Shown here in pieces: positions 22,434 through 29,656 of a stretch of DNA of 29,656 nucleotides. Below the pieces are notes generated by a model. It saw only the letters and a program-made list of their open reading frames with translations, ran no database searches and was not told the origin of the DNA. Both the position numbers and the translations under genes were made by a program. The stretch is from JBOHHM01 sp050725495 (GTDB taxonomy: Bacteria; Pseudomonadota; Gammaproteobacteria; Burkholderiales; Burkholderiaceae_C), in NCBI GenBank assembly GCA_050725495.1, contig JBOHHM010000011.1, positions 1 through 29,656 on the forward strand, written 5' to 3'. The number at the start of each line of letters is the position of its first letter. Within the stretch, counting starts at the first letter, position 1.

Positions 22434-23909
22434 ATGGGATTGTTGAGTCTTGCCATCTGGACGCCGATCTTCTTCGGTGTCGTGCTGCTGGCGCTCGGCC
22501 GCGACGACCAGGCCAGGGCCGTGCGCTGGATCGCGCTGATCGGTGCCATTGTGGGCCTGCTGGTCACGCTGCCGCTCTACGATGGCTTCAAGCTGGGCAC
22601 CTCGGCCATGCAGTTCGTCGAGAAGGGCCCGTGGATCGAGCGCTTCAACGTCAACTACCACCTCGGCGTCGACGGCATCTCGCTGTGGTTCGTGCTGCTG
22701 ACGGCCTTCATCAACGTGGTCGTGATCATCGCCAGCTGGGAGTCGATCACCGAGCGCGTCAATCAGTACATGGGGGCCTTCCTCATCCTCAGCGGTTTCA
22801 TGATCGGCGTGTTCAGCGCGCTCGACGGCATTCTGTTCTATGTGTTCTTTGAAGCCACGCTGATCCCGATGTACCTGATCATCGGCATCTGGGGCGGACC
22901 GAACAAGATTTACGCGGCCTTCAAGTTCTTCCTGTACACGCTGCTGGGCTCGCTGCTGATGCTGATCGCGCTGATCTACCTGTACACCAAGTCCGGTGGC
23001 AGCTTTGACGTGGCGACCTGGCACAAGCTGCCGCTGGGCGCAACCGTGCAGACCCTGCTGTTCTTCGGCTTCTTTGCCTCATTCGCGGTCAAGGTGCCGA
23101 TGTGGCCGGTTCACACCTGGCTGCCCGACGTCCACGTCGAAGCCCCCACCGGCGGCTCCGCCGTGCTGGCTGCCATCATGCTCAAGCTCGGCGCCTACGG
23201 GTTTCTGCGCTTTGCGATGCCGATTGCGCCTGACGCCTCGCATGAATGGGCTTGGCTGATCATCGCGCTGTCGCTGATCGCCGTGCTCTATGTGGGGCTG
23301 GTGGCCATGGTGCAGCAGGACATGAAGAAGCTCGTGGCCTACTCGTCGGTGGCGCACATGGGCTTTGTGACCCTGGGCTTCTTCATCTTCAACGACCTCG
23401 GGATTGCCGGCGGTCTGGTGCAAATGATTGCCCACGGTTTCGTCTCGGGCGCCATGTTCCTGTGCATCGGCGTGCTCTACGACCGGGTGCATTCACGCGA
23501 GATCGCCGCCTACGGCGGAGTGGTCAACACCATGCCCAAGTTCACGGCGTTCGCCCTGCTGTTTGCCATGGCCAACTGCGGCCTGCCGGCCACCGCCGGT
23601 TTCGTGGGCGAGTGGATGGTCATTCTGGCGGCCGTCAAGACCAACTTCTGGATCGGCATGGCGGCCGCCACGGCGCTGATTTTCGGCGCGGCCTACACCC
23701 TGTGGATGTTCAAGCGTGTTTATCTCGGCCCGGTAGCCAATGAAGATGTCAAGGTGCTCGCCGACATCAACGCCCGCGAGTTCTTGACGCTGTCTCTGCT
23801 GGCGATTGCCGTGCTGTACATGGGCATTTATCCGAAGCCGTTCACCGATGTGATGGACAGCTCGGTGGCTGAGCTGCTCAAGCACCTGGCTGTGTCCAAA
23901 CTGAACTAA
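22434..23909 (+). CDS. nuoM: NADH-quinone oxidoreductase subunit M (antiporter-like)
   Basis: This 491-residue membrane subunit is homologous to NuoL and NuoN. It contains the quinone-oxidoreductase/antiporter core: VFFEATLIPMYLIIGIWGG (with the key glutamate), AVKVPMWPVHTWLPDVHVEA, PTGGSAVLAAIMLKLGAYGF and KKLVAYSSVAHMGFV. It forms one of the proton channels of the membrane arm. GAGAG and AACAAGC precede the ATG, after the nuoL-nuoM palindrome. nuoN starts 12 bases after its stop. Confidence 0.98.
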   Translation: MGLLSLAIWTPIFFGVVLLALGRDDQARAVRWIALIGAIVGLLVTLPLYDGFKLGTSAMQFVEKGPWIERFNVNYHLGVDGISLWFVLLTAFINVVVIIASWESITERVNQYMGAFLILSGFMIGVFSALDGILFYVFFEATLIPMYLIIGIWGGPNKIYAAFKFFLYTLLGSLLMLIALIYLYTKSGGSFDVATWHKLPLGATVQTLLFFGFFASFAVKVPMWPVHTWLPDVHVEAPTGGSAVLAAIMLKLGAYGFLRFAMPIAPDASHEWAWLIIALSLIAVLYVGLVAMVQQDMKKLVAYSSVAHMGFVTLGFFIFNDLGIAGGLVQMIAHGFVSGAMFLCIGVLYDRVHSREIAAYGGVVNTMPKFTAFALLFAMANCGLPATAGFVGEWMVILAAVKTNFWIGMAAATALIFGAAYTLWMFKRVYLGPVANEDVKVLADINAREFLTLSLLAIAVLYMGIYPKPFTDVMDSSVAELLKHLAVSKLN

Positions 23910-23921
23910 GAGAATTTTGCA

Positions 23922-25409
23922 ATGATTGACAAACTCAGTTGGATCACCGTTTACCCGGAACTGCTGCTGTTGACCATGGCCTGCGTGATTGCCCTGGTCG
24001 ATTTGGGCGTGAGCCATCCGCGCCGCCAGGCGACCTATGTGCTGACGCTGCTGACGCTGGGTGTGGTCGCGCTGATGCAGGCCATGTATGCCAGCGGCGA
24101 GGCCACGATCTATGGTTTTGGCAACATGGTGGTCAGCGATCCCATGGGCAACTGGCTCAAATGCTTTGCCACCATCGCGATGATGGTCACGCTGATCTAT
24201 GGCCGCCCCTATGCGGGCGACCGCGGCATGCTGCGCGGTGGCGAGCTGTTCACGCTGAGCATCTTTGCGCTGATGGGCATCTTCATCCTGATCTCGGGCA
24301 ACAACTTCCTCGTGATCTACCTGGGGCTCGAGCTGCTGACGCTGTCCAGCTATGCGCTGGTCGCGCTGCGCCGCGACAACGCGACGGCCACCGAGGCGGC
24401 CATGAAGTATTTTGTGCTCGGTGCCATGGCCAGCGGCTTCCTGCTATATGGCATGTCGATGCTCTATGGCGCCACCGGCTCCCTGGACGTGGGGGCGGTG
24501 TTCAAGGCTGTCAATTCGGGCCAGATCAAGCACCAGGTGCTGGTGTTCGGTCTGGTGTTCATCGTCGCTGGCCTTGCGTTCAAGCTGGGCTCGGTGCCGT
24601 TTCACATGTGGATTCCCGATGTCTACCAGGGGGCGCCCACCGCGGCGACCCTGATCATCGGTGGCGCGCCCAAGCTGGCGGCGTTTGCGATCTGTATCCG
24701 TCTGCTGGTCGAGGGCTTGCTGCCGCTGGCCATCGACTGGCAGCAGATGCTGGCCTTGCTGGCCATTGCCTCGCTGCTGGTCGGCAATCTGGCCGCGATT
24801 GCGCAGACCAATCTCAAGCGCATGCTGGCCTATTCCACGATCTCGCAAATGGGTTTTGTGCTGCTCGGCTTGACCGCGGGCGTGGTCAACGGCAACACCT
24901 TGTCGGCTGCCAACGCCTACAGCTCGGCCATGTTCTATGTCGTGACCTATGTGCTGACGACGCTGGCGAGCTTCGGCACCATCCTGCTGCTGGCGCGCGA
25001 AGGCTTTGAGAGCGAGGAAATTGCCGATTTCGCCGGCCTCAACCAGCGCAGCCCGCTGTATGCGGGCGTGATGGCGATCTGCCTGTTCTCGCTGGCCGGC
25101 GTGCCGCCGCTGGTCGGTTTTTACGCCAAGCTGTCGGTGCTGCAGGCACTCGTGTCTTCGGGCCAGCCGCTGTACATCGCGATGGCGGTGTTTGCCGTGG
25201 TGATGTCGCTGGTCGGCGCCTTCTACTACGTGCGCGTGGTCAAGGTCATGTACTTCGACGCGCCGATCACGGCCACCACGGTGTCGGCACCGGCCGATGT
25301 CCGTGCCGTGCTCTCGCTCAATGGCGCTCTGATCCTGATTCTGGGCATCGTGCCCGGCGGGCTGATGACGCTGTGCGCCCAGGCGATTGTCAAGACCCTG
25401 GGAACCTGA
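23922..25409 (+). CDS. nuoN: NADH-quinone oxidoreductase subunit N (antiporter-like)
   Basis: This 495-residue membrane subunit is the third antiporter-like protein of the arm. Landmarks are NNFLVIYLGLELLTLSSYAL (with the channel glutamate), DNATATEAAMKYFVLGAMAS, GSVPFHMWIPDVYQGAPTAA and LKRMLAYSTISQMGFVLLGL. The start codon follows a weak AGAGAA. It is the last complex I gene. The DUF2818 gene begins 25 bases downstream and is probably in the same transcript; no terminator is visible between them. Confidence 0.98.
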   Translation: MIDKLSWITVYPELLLLTMACVIALVDLGVSHPRRQATYVLTLLTLGVVALMQAMYASGEATIYGFGNMVVSDPMGNWLKCFATIAMMVTLIYGRPYAGDRGMLRGGELFTLSIFALMGIFILISGNNFLVIYLGLELLTLSSYALVALRRDNATATEAAMKYFVLGAMASGFLLYGMSMLYGATGSLDVGAVFKAVNSGQIKHQVLVFGLVFIVAGLAFKLGSVPFHMWIPDVYQGAPTAATLIIGGAPKLAAFAICIRLLVEGLLPLAIDWQQMLALLAIASLLVGNLAAIAQTNLKRMLAYSTISQMGFVLLGLTAGVVNGNTLSAANAYSSAMFYVVTYVLTTLASFGTILLLAREGFESEEIADFAGLNQRSPLYAGVMAICLFSLAGVPPLVGFYAKLSVLQALVSSGQPLYIAMAVFAVVMSLVGAFYYVRVVKVMYFDAPITATTVSAPADVRAVLSLNGALILILGIVPGGLMTLCAQAIVKTLGT

Positions 25410-25434
25410 TCGTCCTCGTCGCGATTCTTCGCCG

Positions 25435-25737
25435 GTGTCTCAAACCGCATCCATCTGGCTCGTGATCGTGGTCGCCTTCTGCGCGGCCAATCTGCCATTC
25501 ATCAACCAGCGCCTGCTCGCGGTGGTGCCGTTGTCCAGGCCCAAGACCCTGGCCCTGCGGCTGGCCGAGCTGGCCTTTTTCTATCTGGTGGCGGGCGCTT
25601 TGGGGCTGGCGCTGGAAAAGCATGCGGGGCAGATTGCACCGCAGGGATGGGAATTTTACGCGATCACGCTCGCGCTGTTCCTGACCTTCGCCTTTCCGGG
25701 CTTCGTCTACCGCTACCTGTTCAAGCACCGCCACTGA
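25435..25737 (+). CDS. DUF2818 family small membrane protein
   Basis: This 100-residue protein starts at a GTG and reads VSQTASIWLVIVVAFCAANL, the usual N-terminus of the DUF2818 family as I recall it. It has three hydrophobic segments (residues about 5-20, 38-60 and 72-95), the conserved AANLPFINQRL and a basic C-terminus (KHRH). DUF2818 genes commonly sit directly after nuoN in Burkholderiales, which suggests a link to complex I, but no function has been established to my knowledge. An in-frame TTG further upstream would place the start inside nuoN and is less likely. Confidence 0.78.
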   Translation: MSQTASIWLVIVVAFCAANLPFINQRLLAVVPLSRPKTLALRLAELAFFYLVAGALGLALEKHAGQIAPQGWEFYAITLALFLTFAFPGFVYRYLFKHRH

Positions 25738-25752
25738 AAGACGCAGCCGGAT

Positions 25753-26346
25753 ATGGACGCCCCGCATCTGATCGAGCACAAAATCGGCAGTGAGGAGCTG
25801 CTCAAGGGCCGCTTGCTCCATGCGTTTCGCGATACCGTGCGCCTGCCCGACGGCAAGACCGCGACGCGCGAGTACGTGGTGCACCCCGGGGCGGTCATGG
25901 TGGTTGCCCTGCTCGACGATGGCCGCGTGGTGCTGGAGCGCCAGTACCGCTACCCGGTGCAGCGGGTCATGATCGAGTTTCCGGCCGGCAAGCTCGACCC
26001 GGGCGAAGACACGCTGGCCTGCGCGCAGCGCGAGCTGCGGGAAGAGACCGGCTACAGCGCGGCCGAGTGGGCGCGCGCCGGCGTGTTGCACCCGGTCATT
26101 TCGTATTCCACCGAGTTCATCGACATCTGGTTCGCGCGCGGCCTCAGCCTTGGCGCGCGGCAGCTCGATGCCGGTGAGTTTCTCGAGGTGTTTGCCGCGA
26201 CGCCGGCCGAGCTGCTGCAATGGTGCCGTGACGGCCGCGTCACCGACGCCAAAACCCTGACAGCAGCGCTGTGGCTGCAAAACCTGATGTCGGGTGCATG
26301 GACATTGGATTGGCAGCCGGTGCAGGCCTTGGGCACGGGCCGATAA
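25753..26346 (+). CDS. Nudix hydrolase, ADP-ribose pyrophosphatase type
   Basis: This 197-residue protein contains a complete Nudix box, GKLDPGEDTLACAQRELREETGY. It spans residues about 79-101, with the metal-binding REXXEE core as RELREE (shown here in parts: GKLDPGED and RELREETGY). The preceding GAVMVVALLDDGRVVLERQY and RYPVQRVMIEFPAG match the ADP-ribose pyrophosphatase (NudF/AdpP-like) branch. It probably hydrolyses ADP-ribose or related nucleoside diphosphate sugars with Mg2+. It starts 15 bases after the DUF2818 gene and ends 7 bases before the DUF1178 gene, so the three likely share a transcript with the nuo operon or its read-through. Confidence 0.9.
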   Translation: MDAPHLIEHKIGSEELLKGRLLHAFRDTVRLPDGKTATREYVVHPGAVMVVALLDDGRVVLERQYRYPVQRVMIEFPAGKLDPGEDTLACAQRELREETGYSAAEWARAGVLHPVISYSTEFIDIWFARGLSLGARQLDAGEFLEVFAATPAELLQWCRDGRVTDAKTLTAALWLQNLMSGAWTLDWQPVQALGTGR

Positions 26347-26353
26347 TCGCGTT

Positions 26354-26791
26354 ATGAAAGTTCTCGACCTGCGGTGTTCGCAGCAGCATTGCTTTGAAGG
26401 CTGGTTTGCGTCGGAGGACGAATTCCAGGCGCAGCTCGCGCGCGGCCTGGTCGAATGTCCGATCTGTGGCGATACAGCGATCGTCAAAATGTTGAGCGCG
26501 CCGCGTCTGAACCTCGGCGCCAAAGAGGCGGCCGCGCCCAAGCAGGAAGTGGTGTCCGCGCCGCGCGACCAGGCCTTGCAGGCCGCCTGGCTGAAAATGG
26601 TGCGTCACGTGCTGACCCATTCCGAAGACGTGGGCGAGAGGTTTGCCGAGGAGGCGCGCCGGATTCACTACGGGGAAACCAAGGAGCGCAACATCCGCGG
26701 CCAGGCTTCGCGCGAGGAAACCGACGCCTTGCTGGAGGAGGGCATCAGCGTGATGCCGGTGCCCGAGTCGCTCAAGGGTCCGCTGCAGTGA
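26354..26791 (+). CDS. DUF1178 family protein
   Basis: This 145-residue cytosolic protein of unknown function has the DUF1178 pattern. It begins MKVLDLRCSQQHCFEGWFAS, followed by CPICGD (residues about 35-40), which together give a possible Cys-based metal site (Cys8, Cys13, Cys35, Cys38). The C-terminal half is helical and contains VGERFAEEARRIHYGETKER and IRGQASREETDALLEEGISV, family-typical segments, ending VMPVPESLKGPLQ. The ATG at 26354 gives the conserved N-terminus; a longer upstream in-frame stretch overlaps the Nudix gene. Palindromic element B begins 4 bases after its stop. Its biochemical role is not known to me. Confidence 0.88.
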   Translation: MKVLDLRCSQQHCFEGWFASEDEFQAQLARGLVECPICGDTAIVKMLSAPRLNLGAKEAAAPKQEVVSAPRDQALQAAWLKMVRHVLTHSEDVGERFAEEARRIHYGETKERNIRGQASREETDALLEEGISVMPVPESLKGPLQ

Positions 26792-26794
26792 CGG

Positions 26795-26877
26795 ATGACT
26801 TGGCGGCTACACCGCTCGTGACAAATGACCGGCACCTGGGTCATTGAGGCGCAGCGAAGTCATTCGTCATTTGTCAT
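26795..26877. repeat. Palindromic dispersed element, copy B (between convergent DUF1178 and ABC exporter genes)
   Basis: TGACAAATGAC (26819-26829) pairs perfectly with GTCATTTGTCA (26866-26876). Between them lies GTCATTGA…GCGCAGCGAAGTCATTC (26840-26865), which matches the right arm of copy A at 8427-8458. The element covers the last codons of the exporter gene, whose stop TGA (complement of 26860-26862) sits in AATGAC, just as the pnp stop does in copy A. It could also act as a bidirectional terminator. Confidence 0.6.
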
Positions 26878-28689
26878 GGACTGCATGAACTGCAGCGCCG
26901 CCAGCCGCGCATAGACGCCGCCGGCGGCCACCAGCGACTCATGCGTGCCCTGCTCGACGATCTTGCCGTGGTCCAGCACCACGATGCGGTCGGCCCGTTG
27001 CACGGTGGCCAGCCGGTGCGCAATGACCAGCGTCGTGCGGTTGCGCATGGCCGATTCCAGCGCGGCCTGCACCATGCGCTCGCTCTCGGCGTCCAGCGCG
27101 CTGGTGGCTTCGTCCAGCAGCAGCAGCGGCGGGTTCTTCAGCATCGCGCGCGCAATCGCAATGCGCTGGCGTTGCCCGCCGGACAGGCGCACACCGCGTT
27201 CGCCCAGGAAAGTGCCGTAGCCCTCGGGCAGGGCGCTGATGAAGCCATGGGCGAAGGCGGCTTGTGCGGCAGCCTTGACCTCGTCGTCGCTGGCCTCGGG
27301 CCTGCCGTAGCGGATGTTCTCCAGCGCACTGGCCGAAAAAATCACCGCCTCCTGCGGCACGATGCCGATGCGCTGGCGCAGCTCGTGCAGAGCCATGTCG
27401 CGCGTGGCCACGCCGTCGAGCCCGATGGTGCCGCTGTGGGGGTCGTAGAAGCGCAGCAGTAGCTGGAACACCGTGCTCTTGCCCGCGCCGCTGGGACCGA
27501 CCAGCGCGAGCGTCTCACCCGGCGCCACCGCGAGGCTGAAGTCGCGCAAGGCCGCGGGGGCGGGGCGCGAGGGGTAGTGAAACGTGACTGCTTCAAAATG
27601 GATAGCACTTCCCGCCCGTGTGGCGGGGGCTGGCGTCGGTTCTGGGGGTGAAGCGATGGATGAATGGCTGTCCAGCAGCTCGATCAGCCGCTCGGTGGCG
27701 CCGGCGGCCCGCAGCAGGTCGCCATAGACCTCGCCCAGCACGGCGGCGGCGCTGGCCAGAATGATCACGTAGACCACGGTCTGGCCCAGATGGCCGGCCG
27801 TGATGCGCCCGGCCAGCACGGCCTGCGTGCCCTGGTACAGGCCCCAGAGCAGCGCCGCCGAAGTGGCGATGATGATGAAGGCCACCAGGGCCGAGCGCGC
27901 CTTGGAGCGGCGCACGGCAGTCTTGAAAGCCTGGTCGGTCGAGGCATCGAAGCGGGCCGCTTCGCGCGCCTCGGCCGTGTAGCTTTGCACCAGGGAAACA
28001 GCATTGAGCACCTCGGCCGCGATGGCGCTGGAGTCGGCCACGCGGTCCTGGCTGGCGCGCGAGAGCCGGCGCACGCGCCGGCCGAACCAGACGCTGGGCA
28101 GCACGACCAGCAGCAGGATCAGCAGCACCTGGGTCATCACATAGGGGTTGGTCCAGACCAGCATCGCCAGCGCGCCTAGGCCCATGACCGTGTTGCGCAA
28201 GCCCATGCTCAGCGAGGAGCCGACGACGGTTTGCACCAGGGTCGTGTCCGTGGTCAGGCGCGACAGCACTTCGCCGGTTTGCGTGGTCTCGAAAAACTCC
28301 GGGCTTTGTTGCAGCACATGGCCGTAGACCGCATTGCGCAGGTCGGCCGTGACGCGCTCGCCCAGCCAGCTCACCATGTAGAAGCGCGCTGCCGAAAACA
28401 GGCCCAGCGCCACCGCCACCGCGAACAGGGTCAGGAAGTGTTCGCGCAGGGCCATGGCTTGGGCGCCGTGGTCGAAGGCGGCCGAGCCGCCGGGGGCCGT
28501 GGAAGCGGCGGCGAGAGCGTTGTCGATCAGGCTGCGCAAGGCCAGCGGGAACAGCAGGGTGGCGAGCGCGGCCAGCACGAGGAACAGCAGGGCCAGCGCG
28601 ATCCGGCCCCGATAGGGCTGCAGAAAGGGGATCAAGCCGGACAGTGAGCGCGGCGAACCCTTGAGGACGGTAGCGGAGGAGGAGGCCAT
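26860..28689 (-). CDS. ABC exporter with fused membrane and ATPase domains (MsbA/BmrA-like)
   Basis: This 609-residue half-transporter has an N-terminal six-helix ABC membrane domain (residues about 25-320). The nucleotide-binding domain follows (about 360-600). It contains Walker A GPSGAGKS (about 398-405), the Q-loop in IGIVPQEAVIFSAS, the signature LSGGQRQRIAIARAML (about 502), Walker B LLLLDEATSALD and the switch histidine in VIAHRLATV. It is expected to work as a homodimer exporting lipids or drugs. I chose ATG 28689 (MASSSATVLKGS); no ribosome-binding site is obvious, and an in-frame ATG at 28737 would add 16 residues and overlap the marR operator. The C-terminus MTNDE comes from repeat element B, and the inter-domain linker includes a mini-repeat at 27591. 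It is divergent from marR, so regulation by that repressor is plausible. Confidence 0.9.
   Translation of the reverse strand: MASSSATVLKGSPRSLSGLIPFLQPYRGRIALALLFLVLAALATLLFPLALRSLIDNALAAASTAPGGSAAFDHGAQAMALREHFLTLFAVAVALGLFSAARFYMVSWLGERVTADLRNAVYGHVLQQSPEFFETTQTGEVLSRLTTDTTLVQTVVGSSLSMGLRNTVMGLGALAMLVWTNPYVMTQVLLILLLVVLPSVWFGRRVRRLSRASQDRVADSSAIAAEVLNAVSLVQSYTAEAREAARFDASTDQAFKTAVRRSKARSALVAFIIIATSAALLWGLYQGTQAVLAGRITAGHLGQTVVYVIILASAAAVLGEVYGDLLRAAGATERLIELLDSHSSIASPPEPTPAPATRAGSAIHFEAVTFHYPSRPAPAALRDFSLAVAPGETLALVGPSGAGKSTVFQLLLRFYDPHSGTIGLDGVATRDMALHELRQRIGIVPQEAVIFSASALENIRYGRPEASDDEVKAAAQAAFAHGFISALPEGYGTFLGERGVRLSGGQRQRIAIARAMLKNPPLLLLDEATSALDAESERMVQAALESAMRNRTTLVIAHRLATVQRADRIVVLDHGKIVEQGTHESLVAAGGVYARLAALQFMQSMTNDE
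27591..27627 (+). repeat. CTTCAAA-ATAGC mini-repeat copy with CCCGCC/GGCGGG stem, inside the ABC exporter gene
   Basis: CTTCAAAATGGATAGC (27591-27606) is followed by a perfect stem CCCGCC (27611-27616) / GGCGGG (27622-27627) with a 5-base loop. The same order is seen at 3886-3924. On the minus strand it encodes the linker just before the ATPase domain (AGSAIHFEA). Confidence 0.55.
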
Positions 28690-28730
28690 GGGGACAGTGT
28701 AGTTAAAAAGTTGCCACCACAAAAACAGCC

Positions 28731-28759
28731 TTGACATTATTTGCCTAAGCAATTAATAT
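28731..28759 (+). promoter_or_regulatory. Consensus sigma-70 promoter of marR
   Basis: TTGACA (28731-28736), a 17-base spacer and TAATAT (28754-28759) form a near-perfect promoter. Transcription would start about 7 bases after the -10 element, at 28766-28767, which is the A of the marR start codon (28767). The transcript would therefore be leaderless or nearly so, and no ribosome-binding site is present. Confidence 0.85.
28736..28757. promoter_or_regulatory. MarR-type operator palindrome overlapping the marR promoter
   Basis: The core TTGCCTAAGCAA (28741-28752) is symmetric except for one base pair on each side of the centre. ATTA (28736-28739) and TAAT (28754-28757) extend it symmetrically to 22 bases. 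It fills the spacer and enters the -10 element, so a bound dimer would block RNA polymerase. Such AT-rich TTGC-GCAA palindromes are common MarR-family sites. Autoregulation and control of the divergent exporter are inferred. Confidence 0.7.
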
Positions 28760-28766
28760 TCGCGCC

Positions 28767-29279
28767 ATGAATGCAGACAGCCGCTCAAGCTCCGCGCCCA
28801 CCGTCGAGTTTTACCAGCCGGGGGCCTACCAGGCCGAGGAGAGCTTCGGCTACCTGATGCGCCGCACGGTGACGCGGCTGGCTCAGGAGGTGGACCGCCA
28901 GATGGAGCCCAACGGCTTGACCAATGCCCAGTGGGTGCCCTTGCTCAAGCTCTACCTGGGCCATGCGAGCACCGTGGCCGAACTGGCGCGCGAATGCGAG
29001 CTCGACGCCGGCGCCATGACGCGCCTGCTCGACCGCGTGGAGGCCAAGGGCCTGTGCCGGCGCGTGCGCTCGTCGCAGGACCGCCGGGTGGTCAACCTGG
29101 AGCTGACCGAAGAAGGGCGGCAGGCCGCTCAGCAGATTCCCGTCGTGCTCAGCCGCGTGCAAAACGCCTACCTCGCAGGCTTTTCGCTCGAGGAATGGGA
29201 AAGCCTGATGGGCTTTTTGCGCCGCATTCACGCCAACGCCCAGGCCGTTGCGGCCGCCGGAGAAACCGATGAGAAATAA
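28767..29279 (+). CDS. MarR family transcriptional regulator
   Basis: This 170-residue protein has the MarR winged-helix domain. The helix-turn-helix is in ASTVAELARECELDAGAMTR and LLDRVEAKGLCRRV (residues about 69-102). The wing contains the family signature DRRVVNLELTEEG. N- and C-terminal helices form the dimer interface. MarR repressors usually release DNA when they bind phenolic compounds or drugs. The ATG at 28767 lies at the predicted transcription start. The 3' end overlaps the following outer-membrane efflux gene by 11 bases, so regulator and pump are co-translated. This resembles emrR-type operons. The operator at 28736-28757 suggests autorepression. Confidence 0.93.
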   Translation: MNADSRSSSAPTVEFYQPGAYQAEESFGYLMRRTVTRLAQEVDRQMEPNGLTNAQWVPLLKLYLGHASTVAELARECELDAGAMTRLLDRVEAKGLCRRVRSSQDRRVVNLELTEEGRQAAQQIPVVLSRVQNAYLAGFSLEEWESLMGFLRRIHANAQAVAAAGETDEK

Positions 29280-29656
29280 CAAGACGCTGAACAACAGCGT
29301 GAGGGCGGCCAGTTCGCGCACGCTCAGGCTCGCCGCCATGGGCGCCATGGTGGGGGCGCTGGCGGCCTGCGCCAACATGTCCGGCATCACGCCGCAGGCG
29401 ACGCTGCGCGATGCGGCCTCGCTGGGCCTGGCCGCCAACGACAAGCCCGCCGTCTCCGCCGAATGGTGGCGCGAGTTTGGCGATGCGCAGCTGAACCAGC
29501 TGATGGCCCAGGCGCTGGCCAGCAATCCCAGTCTCAAGCTGGCGCAGGCGCGGCTGGCCAGGGCCCAGGCGGTGACCGAAGTCGCCGACGCGGTCACGCT
29601 GCCGCAGCTCAATGGCGCGGTCGACCTGACGCACCAGCGCTACACGGCCCATGGCG
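29269..29656 (+). CDS. NodT-type outer-membrane efflux lipoprotein (N-terminal part; runs off the window)
   Basis: About 129 residues are visible. The N-terminus is an extended lipoprotein signal: a basic, Asn/Arg-rich start, a hydrophobic stretch and the lipobox LAAC with Cys34. The mature part includes AEWWREFGDAQLNQLMAQAL and ASNPSLKLAQARLARAQAV, the signature start of the TolC-like outer membrane efflux (OEP) repeat in RND/MFS pump lipoproteins of the NodT/OprM type. The protein forms the outer-membrane channel of a tripartite drug exporter. It overlaps marR by 11 bases, and the genes after it are expected to encode the periplasmic adaptor and inner-membrane pump (for example EmrA/EmrB-like), but they are outside the window. 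Confidence 0.9.
   Translation, partial: MRNNKTLNNSVRAASSRTLRLAAMGAMVGALAACANMSGITPQATLRDAASLGLAANDKPAVSAEWWREFGDAQLNQLMAQALASNPSLKLAQARLARAQAVTEVADAVTLPQLNGAVDLTHQRYTAHG

Noticed and set aside
20348..22567. A 739-codon open frame antisense to nuoL
   Set aside because: Same reasoning: shadow of nuoL, full of His/Gln/Arg runs that arise from reversed membrane-protein codons.
28690..28752. N-terminal extension of the ABC exporter up to 28752
   Set aside because: The extension uses an ATT codon at 28752 or an ATG at 28737 inside the marR promoter/operator and resembles no conserved N-terminus. It is not fully excluded for the ATG.
29149..29652. Minus-strand open frame over the marR end and nodT start
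   Set aside because: The plus strand encodes a clear lipoprotein signal and OEP motifs here; the antisense frame has no recognisable features.
1..29656. CRISPR arrays, insertion sequences, prophage or integrase genes, and toxin-antitoxin or defence modules
   Set aside because: No regularly spaced direct repeats, transposase, integrase or defence-type domains were seen on either strand. Gene content and codon use look uniformly core-genome.

Overview
The window is about 29.7 kb of high-GC DNA that reads as an ordinary chromosomal segment of a betaproteobacterium, most likely Burkholderiales/Comamonadaceae (Polaromonas/Rhodoferax/Variovorax-like). This placement is inferred from the gene content and order (rpsO-pnp, a quinone oxidoreductase, tpiA-secG, tRNA-Leu(GAG), a complete nuoA-N operon, then a DUF2818 gene), the protein sequences and the codon use. 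No database search was possible.

Layout. Positions 1-2299 hold the 3' end of a Tad/Flp pilus locus (tadB end, tadC, tadD). Then come a small Hsp20 chaperone gene on the minus strand (2336-2716), an orphan periplasmic branched-chain-amino-acid-type binding protein (2856-4136), a small secreted protein of unknown function on the minus strand (4159-4425) and a class I/II aminotransferase (4504-5661). rpsO (5746-6012) ends in a textbook terminator. pnp (6233-8356) is preceded by a long leader hairpin that resembles the RNase III site used for pnp autoregulation in enterobacteria. A zinc-independent quinone oxidoreductase, tpiA and secG follow closely spaced, then tRNA-Leu(GAG) and all fourteen genes of respiratory complex I (10923-25409). 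Downstream are a DUF2818 membrane protein, a Nudix ADP-ribose pyrophosphatase and a DUF1178 protein. A minus-strand half-size-type ABC exporter (26860-28689) faces a divergent MarR regulator (28767-29279), which overlaps the start of a NodT-type outer-membrane efflux lipoprotein that runs off the window.

How the genes work together. nuoA-N encodes the proton-pumping NADH:quinone oxidoreductase. nuoB, C, D, E, F, G and I form the peripheral arm carrying FMN and FeS clusters; nuoA, H and J-N form the membrane arm. rpsO and pnp form the classical translation/RNA-decay pair. The marR-nodT pair, with a consensus promoter overlapping a MarR-like palindrome, looks like the start of a self-regulated drug-efflux operon.

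Beyond the genes, the window carries several layers of small repeats. A palindromic element occurs twice and starts at or next to stop codons (8352-8467 and 26795-26877). A CTTCAAA-ATAGC mini-repeat with a GC hairpin is embedded in two reading frames (3886, 27591), with a related palindrome at 4447. A CCCTC/GAGGG dispersed repeat has become the C-terminus of NuoF (15491-15526). A strong stem sits between nuoL and nuoM. I found no CRISPR array, insertion sequence, prophage or convincing new multi-gene system. The most unusual signals are the repeats and the apparently leaderless marR promoter.
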